64,000 nucleotides of DNA from Faucicola sp902506225 (GCA_902506225.1 LR733345.1:372001-436000), one strand, 5' to 3'; shown: positions 1-8,256, counted from the stretch's first letter. Notes: generated by a model not told the origin, from the sequence alone. Program-made: numbers and translations.

Positions 1-826
1 AAGGTGGGTTGGTTACAATGACATCAATATCACTGTCCCAGCTCGATAGCGGCTTATTTAGTGTGTTATCGTGGCGTATCTGTACGGGTACTTCGATACC
101 ATGCAACATCATATTGGTTGTACAGAGCAAATGCGGTAGTTGTTTCTTTTCAAACCCAAAAATCTGCTGCTGTAGCGCTTGATGATCTTCGGCAGTTTCG
201 ACATAGTTGTTTTTGACATGATCAAACGAGCAGGCCAAAAATCCACCTGTACCACAGGCTGGATCCATAATGCGCTCGCCCAGCTTTGGATCGACACGGT
301 CAACGATAAAGCGTGTCACTGCACGCGGCGTATAAAATTCACCTGCATTACCCGCACTCTGTAAATCACGCAGCAGTTGCTCATAGATATCACCAAACAG
401 ATGACGCTCATCTGAACGGTTAAAGTCCACTTCGTTAAGCTTATTGATTACTTGGCGTAGTAGCGTGCCGTTTTTCATGTAGTTGTAGGCATCGCTCAAA
501 CCTTGACGTACCACAAAACCACGCGGATTGGTGTCTACTGGCGCTGTTATATTTTTTAAATCATTAAAAATTTGATCATTTACAAATTCTAGTAGCTCCT
601 CACCAGTGATACCTTCAGGATCAGCCGCCCAGTTACGCCAGAGATACTTCTCAGGAATGGGCGTTTTATAGTTTTCTTGTTCGAACTCAAGCGCTTCTTC
701 TTGGGCATCAAATATCTTGAGAAATAATAACCATGACAATTGGCTTAGACGTTGGGCATCACCATCGACACCAGCATCTTGACGCATGATATCTTGAATA
801 GACTTGATAACTGAACTGATTGACAT
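1..826 (-). CDS. hsdM: Type I restriction-modification DNA methyltransferase subunit HsdM (5' part; runs off the left edge)
   Basis: This is the first 275 codons of an N6-adenine methyltransferase subunit; the C-terminus lies outside the window. The start is the ATG at 826 (protein begins MSISSVIKSIQDIMRQ). An HsdM N-terminal helical domain covers about residues 5-150. The AdoMet-binding motif DPACGTGG is at residues 188-195, and the catalytic NPP(F) motif begins at 273 on the window edge. HsdM forms the modification core with HsdS and methylates the recognition site. It lies 90 bp downstream of the hsdR remnant in the same direction; hsdS is presumably further left. Because hsdR is broken, this methylase may persist as an orphan. 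Confidence 0.93.
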   Translation of the reverse strand, partial: MSISSVIKSIQDIMRQDAGVDGDAQRLSQLSWLLFLKIFDAQEEALEFEQENYKTPIPEKYLWRNWAADPEGITGEELLEFVNDQIFNDLKNITAPVDTNPRGFVVRQGLSDAYNYMKNGTLLRQVINKLNEVDFNRSDERHLFGDIYEQLLRDLQSAGNAGEFYTPRAVTRFIVDRVDPKLGERIMDPACGTGGFLACSFDHVKNNYVETAEDHQALQQQIFGFEKKQLPHLLCTTNMMLHGIEVPVQIRHDNTLNKPLSSWDSDIDVIVTNPP

Positions 827-916
827 GTGGTTTCTCTTTTTAATAAACGATAGGAATAAAACAAGCCTCAATAAGAGGCTTAGATATGTAGATCGTAGCT
901 AATTCTTTCTAGTTGC

Positions 917-2767
917 TTAAGCTTGCTTAGGCGGTGGTGTCCAATATATTTCATCTTCGAGATCACTAATGGCTTGCTGATAGTCTTTTTTGCTACCAAA
1001 GCCTTCTTTGACAATTTCCATCGGACTACCTAACTGATCAAGTGGTTTTACTTTGAGCACGTTCAAGCTTTCGATTTCTTCTACACCTGCATCAGCATAT
1101 TTATCGAGCAAAGCGTTAAGTACTTTTTGAGCAGTTTCTGAATACTTGGTAAAGTAATTGCGCTTTTTGACTTCATTCGCACGTTCACGACGTGTCAAAG
1201 GTGGCTGGTCGTAGACCACATGGCAAATCAGGTCGAAAGGATCCATATCCGAGCCGACCTCTTCTTGCAATGCTTCCCAAATAATACCAGCGTTTGCCAG
1301 CTCATCAATAATGGTTTGTTTACGCTCAGTAGCGTTCCAACGCTTTATAAACTCATCCAAACTAGCAAACTGCTTGCTGAAGGTTTTGCGAGTATAGTCC
1401 TGAAAGGATTCGGTGACCAGTTTACCATCAGTATCATAGTACTGGATACGCTGTGCCATTACTTGTACGGTTACGCCTTTCACATGGTATTTTTTAGCAG
1501 GCTCACTAACACCTATGTCATCACCCATACCAGCCCCTAAATCAAAGCCCCTATCATCAATCTGGGTTGTATAGGCCAAATCAGTACCATTAACAATATC
1601 TAACTCTGCGTCTGACTCTCCATCTACCACTTCGTCCAGCTCAACGCTTCCTTCATTAATCTGTGATGGCGTCACAGTCATGATACGTTCAGGAATACCA
1701 TCGAAGCTCTCATCTGCAAATAGCTCAGTCGCTTTTTTGAAGTCGAGAATCGTAAACCATAGCTTGCCATATTTATCATTTATACGAGTACCACGGCCAA
1801 TAACCTGCTTAAACTTGGTCATCGATTTGATGTTTTGATCTAGTACGATTAGCTTACAAGTTTGAGCATCAACACCAGTCGTCATCAGCTCCGACGTCGT
1901 CGCTATCACTGGATAAGCTTTCTTTGGATTGATGAAATTATCGAGCTGCGCTTTGCCTAACTCATCATCACCCGTGATTTTCATGACATACTTTTCGTTC
2001 TTTTTGACTTGCTCGGGATTGCAGTTAATCAGAGCACGGCGCATGCGCTCTGCATGATCAATATCATTACAGAACACAATGGTTTTGGCCATTGGGTCAG
2101 TACGCTCAAGGTAGCTTGTGATGGTCTGAGCCACCAATTCAGTACGCTCATCAATCACCAGACTACGATCAAAGTCTTTTTGATTATAGATACGATCTTC
2201 AATCAACTCACCATGCTTATCTGTCTGTCCTTTGGTTGGACGCCAGCCTTGCATATCGACATCGATATCAATTCGAACCACTTTATAAGGTGCTAAAAAT
2301 CCATCTTCAATACCCTGTTTTAGGGTATAGGTATAGACAGGGTTCCCGAAATAATACGAATTAGAGACCTCGTCAGTCTCTTTAGGTGTCGCCGTTAAGC
2401 CTACTTGTGTGGCGCTATTAAAGTATTCCAGTATCTCACGCCAAGCACTGTCTTCAGCGGCACTACCTCTATGGCACTCGTCAATGACGATTAGGTCAAA
2501 GAAGTCTGGCGCAACCTGTTTAAAGGCTTTCTGATGCTCTTCTGGGCCTGTTAACGCTTGATATAAACCAAGATGAATCTCAAAGGCTGGATCAACCGTA
2601 CGACCTTCTATTTTGGTCATCGCAGTGCCAAAAGGCTGAAAGTCATTCACCCGAGTTTGATCGACCAAAATATTGCGGTCAGCTAAAAATAAGATACGCT
2701 TTTTCTCTCTGGCTTTCCACAGTCGCCAAATGATTTGAAAGGCAGTGTAGGTTTTACCTGTACCACA
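917..2767 (-). pseudogene. hsdR: Type I restriction endonuclease subunit HsdR, N-terminally truncated remnant
   Basis: An open frame of 616 codons has no upstream start. It begins inside the Walker A motif (..CGTGKTYTAF from 2767) and meets an in-frame TAG at 2768-2770 where homology stops. It keeps the superfamily 2 helicase/translocase motifs DECHRG (about residue 96), TATP (about 125) and VIGRGTR, and an EcoEI-type C-terminal domain. The N-terminal nuclease domain, roughly 190 residues in EcoEI-type HsdR, is absent. The TTG at 2668 is internal and not a credible start. Known role: ATP-driven translocation and cleavage. Inference: restriction is dead, and the break was caused by acquisition of the reverse transcriptase block next to it. 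Confidence 0.9.
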
Positions 2768-3012
2768 CTAAGTATTACAAGAAATACTATGGACATATAT
2801 AACTTATTAATTTTACTATATATATTCTAATTTATTTATGTCTATACTATTTGCGTAGAATATGGACTATTCTAGGACTTGGTCCATGTTTTTCGAATGT
2901 TTGATTTCATTATTTTAACTATATTTTTTTCAAATTCATTTCACTTTAGTCGACCCCATTTTTTGAGTATATCCTTAATTATGAAACGATTTTAAACTTT
3001 TCTTCAGTCTTA
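2768..3012. other. AT-rich junction segment between the hsdR break and the reverse-transcriptase promoter
   Basis: No coding frame of note is seen. The segment starts exactly where hsdR homology ends. It holds one short hairpin (stem 2863-2867/2882-2886) and is very AT-rich. It is probably the edge of the DNA that brought in the reverse transcriptase. I see no terminal repeats or target duplication. Confidence 0.5.
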
Positions 3013-3040
3013 TTGACAAGCACGAACATTAATCTATAAT
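3013..3040 (+). promoter_or_regulatory. Consensus sigma-70 promoter of the reverse-transcriptase-linked RNA
   Basis: TTGACA at 3013-3018 and TATAAT at 3035-3040 are both perfect consensus hexamers with a 16-bp spacer. Transcription should start near 3047, just before a strong hairpin and about 320 bp ahead of the reverse transcriptase start. Such a strong promoter followed by a long untranslated structured region fits expression of an abundant non-coding RNA. Confidence 0.85.
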
Positions 3041-3046
3041 GAAAGG

Positions 3047-3350
3047 GCGGTAAGAAGTTTCGTCTCAGAAACTGTCTTAGCGGACACTTATGTCAAACTT
3101 TGGAGCATTCTCACAATTAATCGCTCTAGTACTATAGCGATTAATTGTTCCATGCACCCTTGCTGAATTAGATAGACACTTAGTATATTTATGAAAGTTA
3201 GTGTTAGCATAGTGCAATTCCTTGTACATGTTTTGATTGCACCACGAGGAGGGAAAGCTATCTGCTATAGAGAATTTTCCTGTAGACTTTGGAGAGGCAC
3301 TTTTCTAGATAAAGTAAAGGATAGCAGTCGTCCAACTCTCCTAAGTTGGC
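3047..3350 (+). ncRNA. Candidate DRT2-type template ncRNA upstream of the reverse transcriptase
   Basis: Seen directly: a perfect promoter and then a series of possible stems. These are 3051-3061/3068-3079 (one bulge), 3113-3125/3136-3148 (13 bp, perfect), 3212-3218/3236-3242, 3262-3268/3321-3327 and 3332-3337/3344-3349. Known for the family: DRT2 reverse transcriptases use an adjacent ncRNA of about 280 nt as template for rolling-circle cDNA that encodes a stop-free repeat gene (neo). Inference: this leader is that RNA. The 3' end is a guess, and it may continue into the reverse transcriptase message. From 3176 to the RT start there is no stop codon in the RT frame. Confidence 0.65.
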
Positions 3351-3367
3351 ATGGTAGTATATTAATC

Positions 3368-4795
3368 ATGAATGAGATTTTTTTTAAAGTAAGAAATAAA
3401 AAGCGTCATTATCTACATTTTGATGATAAATATTCTGCTAGTTTTTTATTTAATTACATTTGTAATCCCAATAATATCAATCAACACTCTTTTTATCCCT
3501 TTATTCATTATCAGATTGGGGAAAAAAAGTATCGTCAAGCAAGTAGATTATTAAGAAATTTTCAATTTTTACCATCTACTTCAAGTTGTTCATCGGTTTA
3601 CCTCTCATTTAACCACTTTACTAGACAAGGCAAAAATGTTTTACATTATAAAGATAAAATACGAGATATAAATTTTCCTAGCCACCTTGATGGCAATATC
3701 TATGCCTACTATTCTCATCTGCTTACTGCTCCCTATGAACAATTTCTCCTACAATATGAACTACAAGGGTATGTGCTAGCTTTTCGTAAAGTCTATAAAG
3801 TCTCTGAAAACATAAAAACATCCCAATGTAATATTCATTTTTGTGAAACTGTATTTGATGAAATTCGTGAACGAAAGACTTGTGTTGTGCTATGTTTTGA
3901 TATCAAAAAATTCTTTGATAATTTAAATCATGAGATTTTGAAAGAAAACTGGTGCAAGTTGTTAGAAGTCCAACGCTTACCGCTTGACCATTTTAAAGTG
4001 TATAAATCACTTACCCAGTATGCAAGTGTTGATAAAATATCCCTTTATAAGGTTTTAGCTATTTCATTGCATAATAGACGACCTAAGAAAAACGGTAAGC
4101 CATTAACTCGTCTATGTGAAAGTAATGAATTCCGAGAAAAAGTAAAAAAAAATAATCTGATTAATGTCAATAAAACGGGTGTAGGTATTCCCCAAGGTTC
4201 GCCACTTAGTGGAATGTTGTCAAATATTTATATGATGGATTTTGATAGAGCAGTTCATCAATTTATGCGAGAAATCAATGGGAACTACTATCGGTATTGC
4301 GATGATATATTATGTATCGGTACTATCGAAACTGAAATTGAGATTAGAAGTTTTATCAAAAAACAAATTGCCTTGTTGAAACTTGATATTCATCCAAAGA
4401 AGACTCAAAGAGTTAATTTTATAAATGGTAGAGTAGCTATAGATGAGGGTAATATTTCGTTCAATAATCCTGGCAAACTTCAGTATTTGGGGTTGACGTT
4501 TGATGGTTCAAAAGTCGCTTTACGAGAAATGGGAATATCAAAGTATCATTATAAAATGCGAAAGGCGATACGAATGCGAGCCAAGCACTTTAAAAATTTA
4601 CAAGCAGATAAAAAGCTTTCCGCTAATACAATGTATATGCGTAAGCTTCATACTCGTTACACCTATATCGGTAAACGTAATTATTTAAGTTACGTCTTCA
4701 GAGTGGCTAAAATTCATAAGTCAAAAAATGTAAAGCGTCAAATGAGCGGACATCTTAATGTATTTAATAATTATTTATCGAAAAAATTAAACTAA
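3368..4795 (+). CDS. drt2: Antiviral reverse transcriptase, DRT2 (UG2)-like
   Basis: A 475-residue reverse transcriptase without maturase X or HNH domains. Start chosen at ATG 3368 (MNEIFFKVRNKKRHYLHFD): the HFD motif and the following FYPFIHYQIGEKKY fit the N-terminus of defence-type UG reverse transcriptases, while the 59 codons from ATG 3191 look like read-through of the structured leader. Palm motifs: CFDIKKFFDNL with Asp178, GVGIPQGSPLSG (about 271-282), and YRYCDD with catalytic Asp312/Asp313. No clear ribosome-binding site is seen. Known for DRT2: phage infection triggers conversion of ncRNA-derived repeat cDNA into a growth-arresting gene. The gene lies beside a broken restriction system and before an IS. 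The subfamily call is from memory of motifs; another UG class is the main alternative. Confidence 0.75.
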   Translation: MNEIFFKVRNKKRHYLHFDDKYSASFLFNYICNPNNINQHSFYPFIHYQIGEKKYRQASRLLRNFQFLPSTSSCSSVYLSFNHFTRQGKNVLHYKDKIRDINFPSHLDGNIYAYYSHLLTAPYEQFLLQYELQGYVLAFRKVYKVSENIKTSQCNIHFCETVFDEIRERKTCVVLCFDIKKFFDNLNHEILKENWCKLLEVQRLPLDHFKVYKSLTQYASVDKISLYKVLAISLHNRRPKKNGKPLTRLCESNEFREKVKKNNLINVNKTGVGIPQGSPLSGMLSNIYMMDFDRAVHQFMREINGNYYRYCDDILCIGTIETEIEIRSFIKKQIALLKLDIHPKKTQRVNFINGRVAIDEGNISFNNPGKLQYLGLTFDGSKVALREMGISKYHYKMRKAIRMRAKHFKNLQADKKLSANTMYMRKLHTRYTYIGKRNYLSYVFRVAKIHKSKNVKRQMSGHLNVFNNYLSKKLN

Positions 4796-4825
4796 TCTTT
4801 TTGATAAACTAAAATAGCTTTACTA

Positions 4826-5668
4826 GGGCGTGTCCCTAATTTGAATAAGCCCAAAAGAGCCCTATTTTAACCCTATATTCCAGTAAAATATAGGCAAACA
4901 CAAACAATGGCGAGAACCGCAATAACTGACAACATATGGGAACAATTACAAACAACCATGAAAGCGCACGGCTGTCATCAATGGAAGAACGACCGTACCG
5001 TGATGGAAGCCATACTATGGAAGCTAAGAACAGGTGCACCATGGCGAGACATACCTATTGAGCTAGGGTCATGGAAAACCGCTTATAACCGCTTTAACCG
5101 ATGGTCTAAAAAAGGCTTGTGGCAGAATTTTTTTTTGATCTACGAAAAGAAATTGACAAAGAATGGGTATTCATCGACGGAAGTTATGTACGGTGTCATC
5201 AACATGCAACTGGAGCTCGGCGTGGTTTCGATAGAGCAATTGGACAAAGCCGTGGCGGAAACACGACAAAAATACACCTATGTGTGGACTCGCATGGAAA
5301 TCCGCTCGATTTTAAAGTCACTGGGGGTAACGTGCACGACAGTCAAGTTGCAAACGACTTGATAGAAGTCATACAAGAAGCCCAGTATTTTATCGCTGAC
5401 AAAGGGTATGACTCGCAAGAAATCAGAGATAAAGCTATAGAACACGGTATGAAAGCTATTATACCAAAGCGTAAAAATGCCAAGCAACCTAACCCTGATT
5501 TTGATAGCTACCTTTATAAATTATGCCACTTAGTCGAGAATGCATTTGCACGATTAAAGCAGTTTCGTAGTATTGCTACTCGCTATGAGAAATTAGCTCG
5601 TAATTTTAAATCGATGCTTTACTTGGCTTGCTCTATTATTCATGCTAAGTTAAATTGAGGACACGCCC
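4826..5668 (+). mobile_element. IS5-family insertion sequence (IS427-like group), complete, 843 bp
   Basis: Terminal inverted repeats begin GGGCGTGTCC at 4826 and end GGACACGCCC at 5668, with partly matching sequence inside. A TA duplication flanks it (4824-4825 and 5669-5670). It carries one transposase split over two frames. Length, ends and TA target fit the IS427 group. It sits just downstream of the reverse transcriptase. Confidence 0.88.
4907..5658 (+). CDS. IS5-family transposase, two frames joined by a -1 frameshift
   Basis: OrfA starts at ATG 4907 (MARTAITDNIWEQLQ), carries the N-terminal DUF4096-like domain and, unshifted, would end at 5362. OrfB, in the -1 frame, supplies the DDE catalytic domain and ends at 5658: FIDGS (first Asp), ADKGYDS (second Asp), and LVENAFARLKQFR (Glu). 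The frames meet at a run of nine T (5128-5136), a classical slippery site. Programmed -1 slippage gives the full transposase, as in other IS427-group elements, so this is probably active rather than a pseudogene. Confidence 0.88.
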
Positions 5669-5730
5669 TAGCAACTAGTATTAATTTTAAAATATAAAAA
5701 CAATAAAATCATACCTTAAGTATCGCTCCT

Positions 5731-5759
5731 AACCGCATTTTTTAAAATGCGGTTTTTTT
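5731..5759 (+). terminator. Rho-independent terminator
   Basis: A stem AACCGCATTTT/AAAATGCGGTT with a two-base loop is followed by seven T (5753-5759). It would stop rightward transcription coming through the IS and possibly the reverse transcriptase. Confidence 0.8.
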
Positions 5760-5764
5760 GTATG

Positions 5765-5926
5765 TCAATTTCTTATAAAACTAATGCCTAACCCTATTAA
5801 TAAAATAGTAAGGATAGCTATGAATAGCATCCTGATCTGAACCAGTTGTATCTTTTCTGAAATCTTTATAGCATCTTTAGTATTCTTAAATTTTTTAAGT
5901 TTGGTCGTTTGTTTTTTCTGGCGCAT
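5765..5926 (-). CDS. Small single-span membrane protein (53 aa), unknown function
   Basis: A short frame with start ATG at 5926 follows a ribosome-binding stretch (AAAGGGAT, about 6 nt upstream). The product is highly basic over its first 25 residues (MRQKKQTTKLKKFKN...). It then has one hydrophobic helix at about residues 34-50 (FIAILTILLIGLGISF) and a short RN tail. I do not recognise a family. It lies between the IS and the plasmid-like module and reads leftward. A small inner-membrane peptide, perhaps toxin-like or regulatory, is possible, but no partner RNA is evident. Confidence 0.5.
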   Translation of the reverse strand: MRQKKQTTKLKKFKNTKDAIKISEKIQLVQIRMLFIAILTILLIGLGISFIRN

Positions 5927-6171
5927 ATTTTTATCCCTTTATAATTTTACTTCATATCTTATGGGATATGAGCTATTCCATTTTTAGTTTAGGCTAAACC
6001 TAAATTTATGCCCCTTTATTAGAGGCTATAACAAAGTATAAGGATGTTAATTGAGCCTTTCTTAGGTAGTTTTAGTATATGGCTTTCGGTGAAATTGGAC
6101 AACCATCTAGAACAACTATGATACTGTACTAGGTATACATCAGAGGACATCATTGAACAAAGAGAGGCTAT

Positions 6172-6738
6172 GTGAACATATCAGTATCAGAAGCATCAAA
6201 AAGATGGGGTGTATCAAGGACCACAATCTACAAAAAGATAGATGATGGCGAGCTTTCAAGAAATTCAGACAAGAAAATCGATACTACTGAAATGTTACGG
6301 GAGTTTGGGAATCCACCAAGCACTGAACGTACTGAACAAAATGAAAATAATGTCCAATGGACGTCAGTGAACAGTGAAGCTGAACAGGAAAACGTTCAGC
6401 TAAAACATCAACTGGAGATGGAAAAACTAAAAAATGTCTACCTGCTGCAGCAGGTGGATCATCACAAGCAGTTGGTTGAAAATTATCAAAAGCAAATTGA
6501 CCAGTTAAGTAAGAGCTTGGACAAAGCGAATGCTAGTATTCAGGACTTTGCACAAACTAAGCTATTAGAGATGAAAGGTAGCTTATCAGGATCGAGCATC
6601 TCTCAAGACGAAAACAACTCCAAGGACAATCAGGGAGACAGTGAAATAGTAAGTTCTGAGTCAAATTCAAAACCTGCTACTAATCAAGAAGCTATCAACA
6701 CTAAGGGCAAGAAAAGATGGTGGAGCTTGTCTTTGTAA
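6172..6738 (+). CDS. Plasmid replication-associated DNA-binding protein
   Basis: 188 residues from a GTG start at 6172, preceded by AGAGAGG (an ATG two bases earlier is followed at once by TGA). The N-terminus is a helix-turn-helix for DNA binding (SVSEASKRWGVSRTTIYKKIDDGEL, about 4-28). A long coiled coil follows at about 70-130, then a low-complexity Ser/Asn/Glu region and a basic C-terminus (KGKKRWWSLSL). In Acinetobacter and Moraxella plasmids, proteins of this kind sit next to a Rep_3 initiator. No initiator gene is present here, so this looks like a plasmid leftover inside the island. Confidence 0.7.
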   Translation: MNISVSEASKRWGVSRTTIYKKIDDGELSRNSDKKIDTTEMLREFGNPPSTERTEQNENNVQWTSVNSEAEQENVQLKHQLEMEKLKNVYLLQQVDHHKQLVENYQKQIDQLSKSLDKANASIQDFAQTKLLEMKGSLSGSSISQDENNSKDNQGDSEIVSSESNSKPATNQEAINTKGKKRWWSLSL

Positions 6739-6835
6739 ATGCTCTCATGGATAGTTAGGTTTTAACGAGCAAAACCTTTACTTGTTAAAGAGTAGCTAAG
6801 TATCACAGTTGTCATGAGCATTTATTAGGAGTAGT

Positions 6836-6855
6836 ATATAGACTATAATCTATAT
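6836..6855 (+). promoter_or_regulatory. Operator/promoter of the HigBA toxin-antitoxin operon
   Basis: An inverted repeat ATATAGA (6836-6842) / TCTATAT (6849-6855) surrounds a TATAAT -10 box at 6844-6849, twelve bases before the toxin start. Antitoxins of this type usually repress their own operon from such a dyad. The -35 region is weak. Confidence 0.6.
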
Positions 6856-6866
6856 TATGGTTTTAT

Positions 6867-7214
6867 ATGTGGACTGTCATCACAACCGATCTATTCAATG
6901 ATTGGCTTTATCAGCAAGATCAATCGACACAAGAGAAGGTGCTTGCCGCTTTAGTGGTTTTACAGCAGCAAGGCCCAAGCCTAGGGCGCCCTTTAGTGGA
7001 CACTGTATATGACTCAAAATTTACCAACATGAAAGAGCTTCGGGTCCAGCATCGAGGTAAACCACTGAGAGCCTTTTTCGCATTTGATCCGAAAAGGCAA
7101 GCGATTGTACTTTGTATCGGTGATAAGGGTAATAACAAGCGCTTTTATAAAGAAATGCTAGCCACAGCCGATCAGCAGTATGAGTGTCACCTTAAAACCT
7201 TGGGGGATTTATAA
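6867..7214 (+). CDS. higB: HigB/RelE-ParE family toxin
   Basis: 115 residues of the Gp49/HigB type of RelE-ParE fold, predicted to be a ribosome-dependent mRNA interferase. Typical signatures are FNDWLYQQD near the N-terminus, MKELRVQHRGKPLRAFFAFDP in the centre with its basic residues, and CIGDKGNNKRFYKEM towards the end. The toxin comes first, the order usual for higBA, and its stop codon lies one base before the antitoxin start. It is probably a plasmid stabilisation system kept by the island. Confidence 0.85.
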   Translation: MWTVITTDLFNDWLYQQDQSTQEKVLAALVVLQQQGPSLGRPLVDTVYDSKFTNMKELRVQHRGKPLRAFFAFDPKRQAIVLCIGDKGNNKRFYKEMLATADQQYECHLKTLGDL

Positions 7215-7215
7215 C

Positions 7216-7518
7216 ATGACTAAGACATTACAAGAGCTATTAGCAGAGCGCTCTTTAGACAGCCAGGCGCGTATTCAGCAACTGGCCGAGCAGCTATTTT
7301 TGGAAAACCAACTCTACCGCATCCGAGAGGAGCTTGAAATCTCTCAAAAAGAACTTGCTCAAACTTTGGGTATTAAGCAGCCTTCACTATCTGCTATAGA
7401 AAACCGTGGCAATGACCTTAAAATCTCAACCATGAAAAAATATGTTGAAGCCATGGGTGGTAAGCTTCGTATTGATGTGGAGCTGCCAACGGGGAAGCAT
7501 ATTGGCTTTACTGTATAA
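7216..7518 (+). CDS. higA: HigA-type antitoxin, XRE family
   Basis: 100 residues from ATG 7216, preceded by GGGGGAT at 7202-7208. An upstream in-frame start at 7180 would lie inside higB and is less likely. An XRE helix-turn-helix covers about residues 38-90 (ISQKELAQTLGIKQPSLSAI). The C-terminal tail (MGGKLRIDVELP) is typical of antitoxins in this group. It neutralises HigB and probably represses the operon through the dyad at 6836-6855. Confidence 0.87.
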   Translation: MTKTLQELLAERSLDSQARIQQLAEQLFLENQLYRIREELEISQKELAQTLGIKQPSLSAIENRGNDLKISTMKKYVEAMGGKLRIDVELPTGKHIGFTV

Positions 7519-7532
7519 ATATATTCGTCAGG

Positions 7533-8165
7533 TTACATAGAGGAAGATATTGGTTTTGATGCCTTTGAAACATCAGCAATCAATTGTCTTGAACACTTCA
7601 CAGTCTGTTGAATATCAGAGTAGCTGTGGCCTGATTTTAGAAGACTGGCAATAATTTTACGCTTTTCCATGTCCTTCCTCCGCCCTTTATATTTACCTTG
7701 AGCTTTAGCGCGTGCAATACCTTGCATTTGACGGTTACGTCTATCCTCATAATCCTTTCTAGCTATAGCCGCTAACATATCCAGCAGCATGTCATTTATG
7801 GCGCGTAGTACACTGTCCATAAACTCCGAGCCATTACCTTGTTGCAATGCCATATATGACGTTGGAAGCTCTTTAGACACTACAGAAAGACGTTTGGCTG
7901 ATAGTTTTCTCTTTAAGGTATCCCAATCAGTTTGATTTAAACGTGCCAAACGGTCTATCTGTTCAACTAAGATCACATCGCCCTCAGAAGCATCATCAAT
8001 GAGCTGCATGAGTTGTGGACGTTCTAGCATCGCTCCTGACTCGTTCTCAGTATAGAATGCTGCAATTTTATGGCCATGCTCTCTAGCAAAAGCAATAAGT
8101 TCATCTTTAGCACGATTGGCGTCTTGCTCTTTGGTTGAGGCACGAAGGTAGGCTCTAATAAACAT
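7533..8165 (-). CDS. Serine recombinase/resolvase, plasmid type
   Basis: 210 residues from ATG 8165 (MFIRAYLRASTKEQDA); a GTG at 8171 is an alternative start. The resolvase catalytic domain has the nucleophile Ser10 in RAST and downstream arginines in EQIDRLARL. A C-terminal helix-turn-helix is suggested by SLLKSGHSYSDIQQTVKCSR. Such resolvases separate plasmid multimers or cointegrates at a nearby res site; a repeat cluster just upstream of its start (8167-8256) may be that site. It converges on higA. Confidence 0.88.
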   Translation of the reverse strand: MFIRAYLRASTKEQDANRAKDELIAFAREHGHKIAAFYTENESGAMLERPQLMQLIDDASEGDVILVEQIDRLARLNQTDWDTLKRKLSAKRLSVVSKELPTSYMALQQGNGSEFMDSVLRAINDMLLDMLAAIARKDYEDRRNRQMQGIARAKAQGKYKGRRKDMEKRKIIASLLKSGHSYSDIQQTVKCSRQLIADVSKASKPISSSM

Positions 8166-8166
8166 A

Positions 8167-8256
8167 AACACCCAAAATAGTCTGTTATAAGTGGTTCTAT
8201 TATACCAGTCTATTTTAGGTGGTCTATTAATATTTTATAAGGCGTTTTTAGGTGGT
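8167..8256. repeat. Possible res site: repeated TTTTAGGTGGT motifs upstream of the resolvase
   Basis: TTTTAGGTGGT occurs at 8213-8223 and 8246-8256, 33 bp apart. A related inverted copy (TTTTGGGTGTT on the minus strand) occurs at 8167-8177. Spaced repeats between a resolvase start and the next gene are typical of res subsites. No footprint-like pairing is clear beyond this. Confidence 0.4.

Noticed and set aside
917..2668. A shorter intact hsdR-like gene starting at 2668
   Set aside because: The codon is TTG inside conserved helicase sequence, and conserved residues continue upstream to 2767; it is a truncated gene.
3191..3367. Reading the reverse transcriptase from ATG 3191 (534 residues)
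   Set aside because: The extra 59 residues have no family resemblance and overlap RNA stems; conserved HFD motif follows the ATG at 3368.
3047..4795. Group II intron or retron
   Set aside because: No maturase X/HNH domains, no intron boundary or domain V-like structure seen, and the protein is larger than and unlike retron RTs; motif set fits UG-type defence RTs better.
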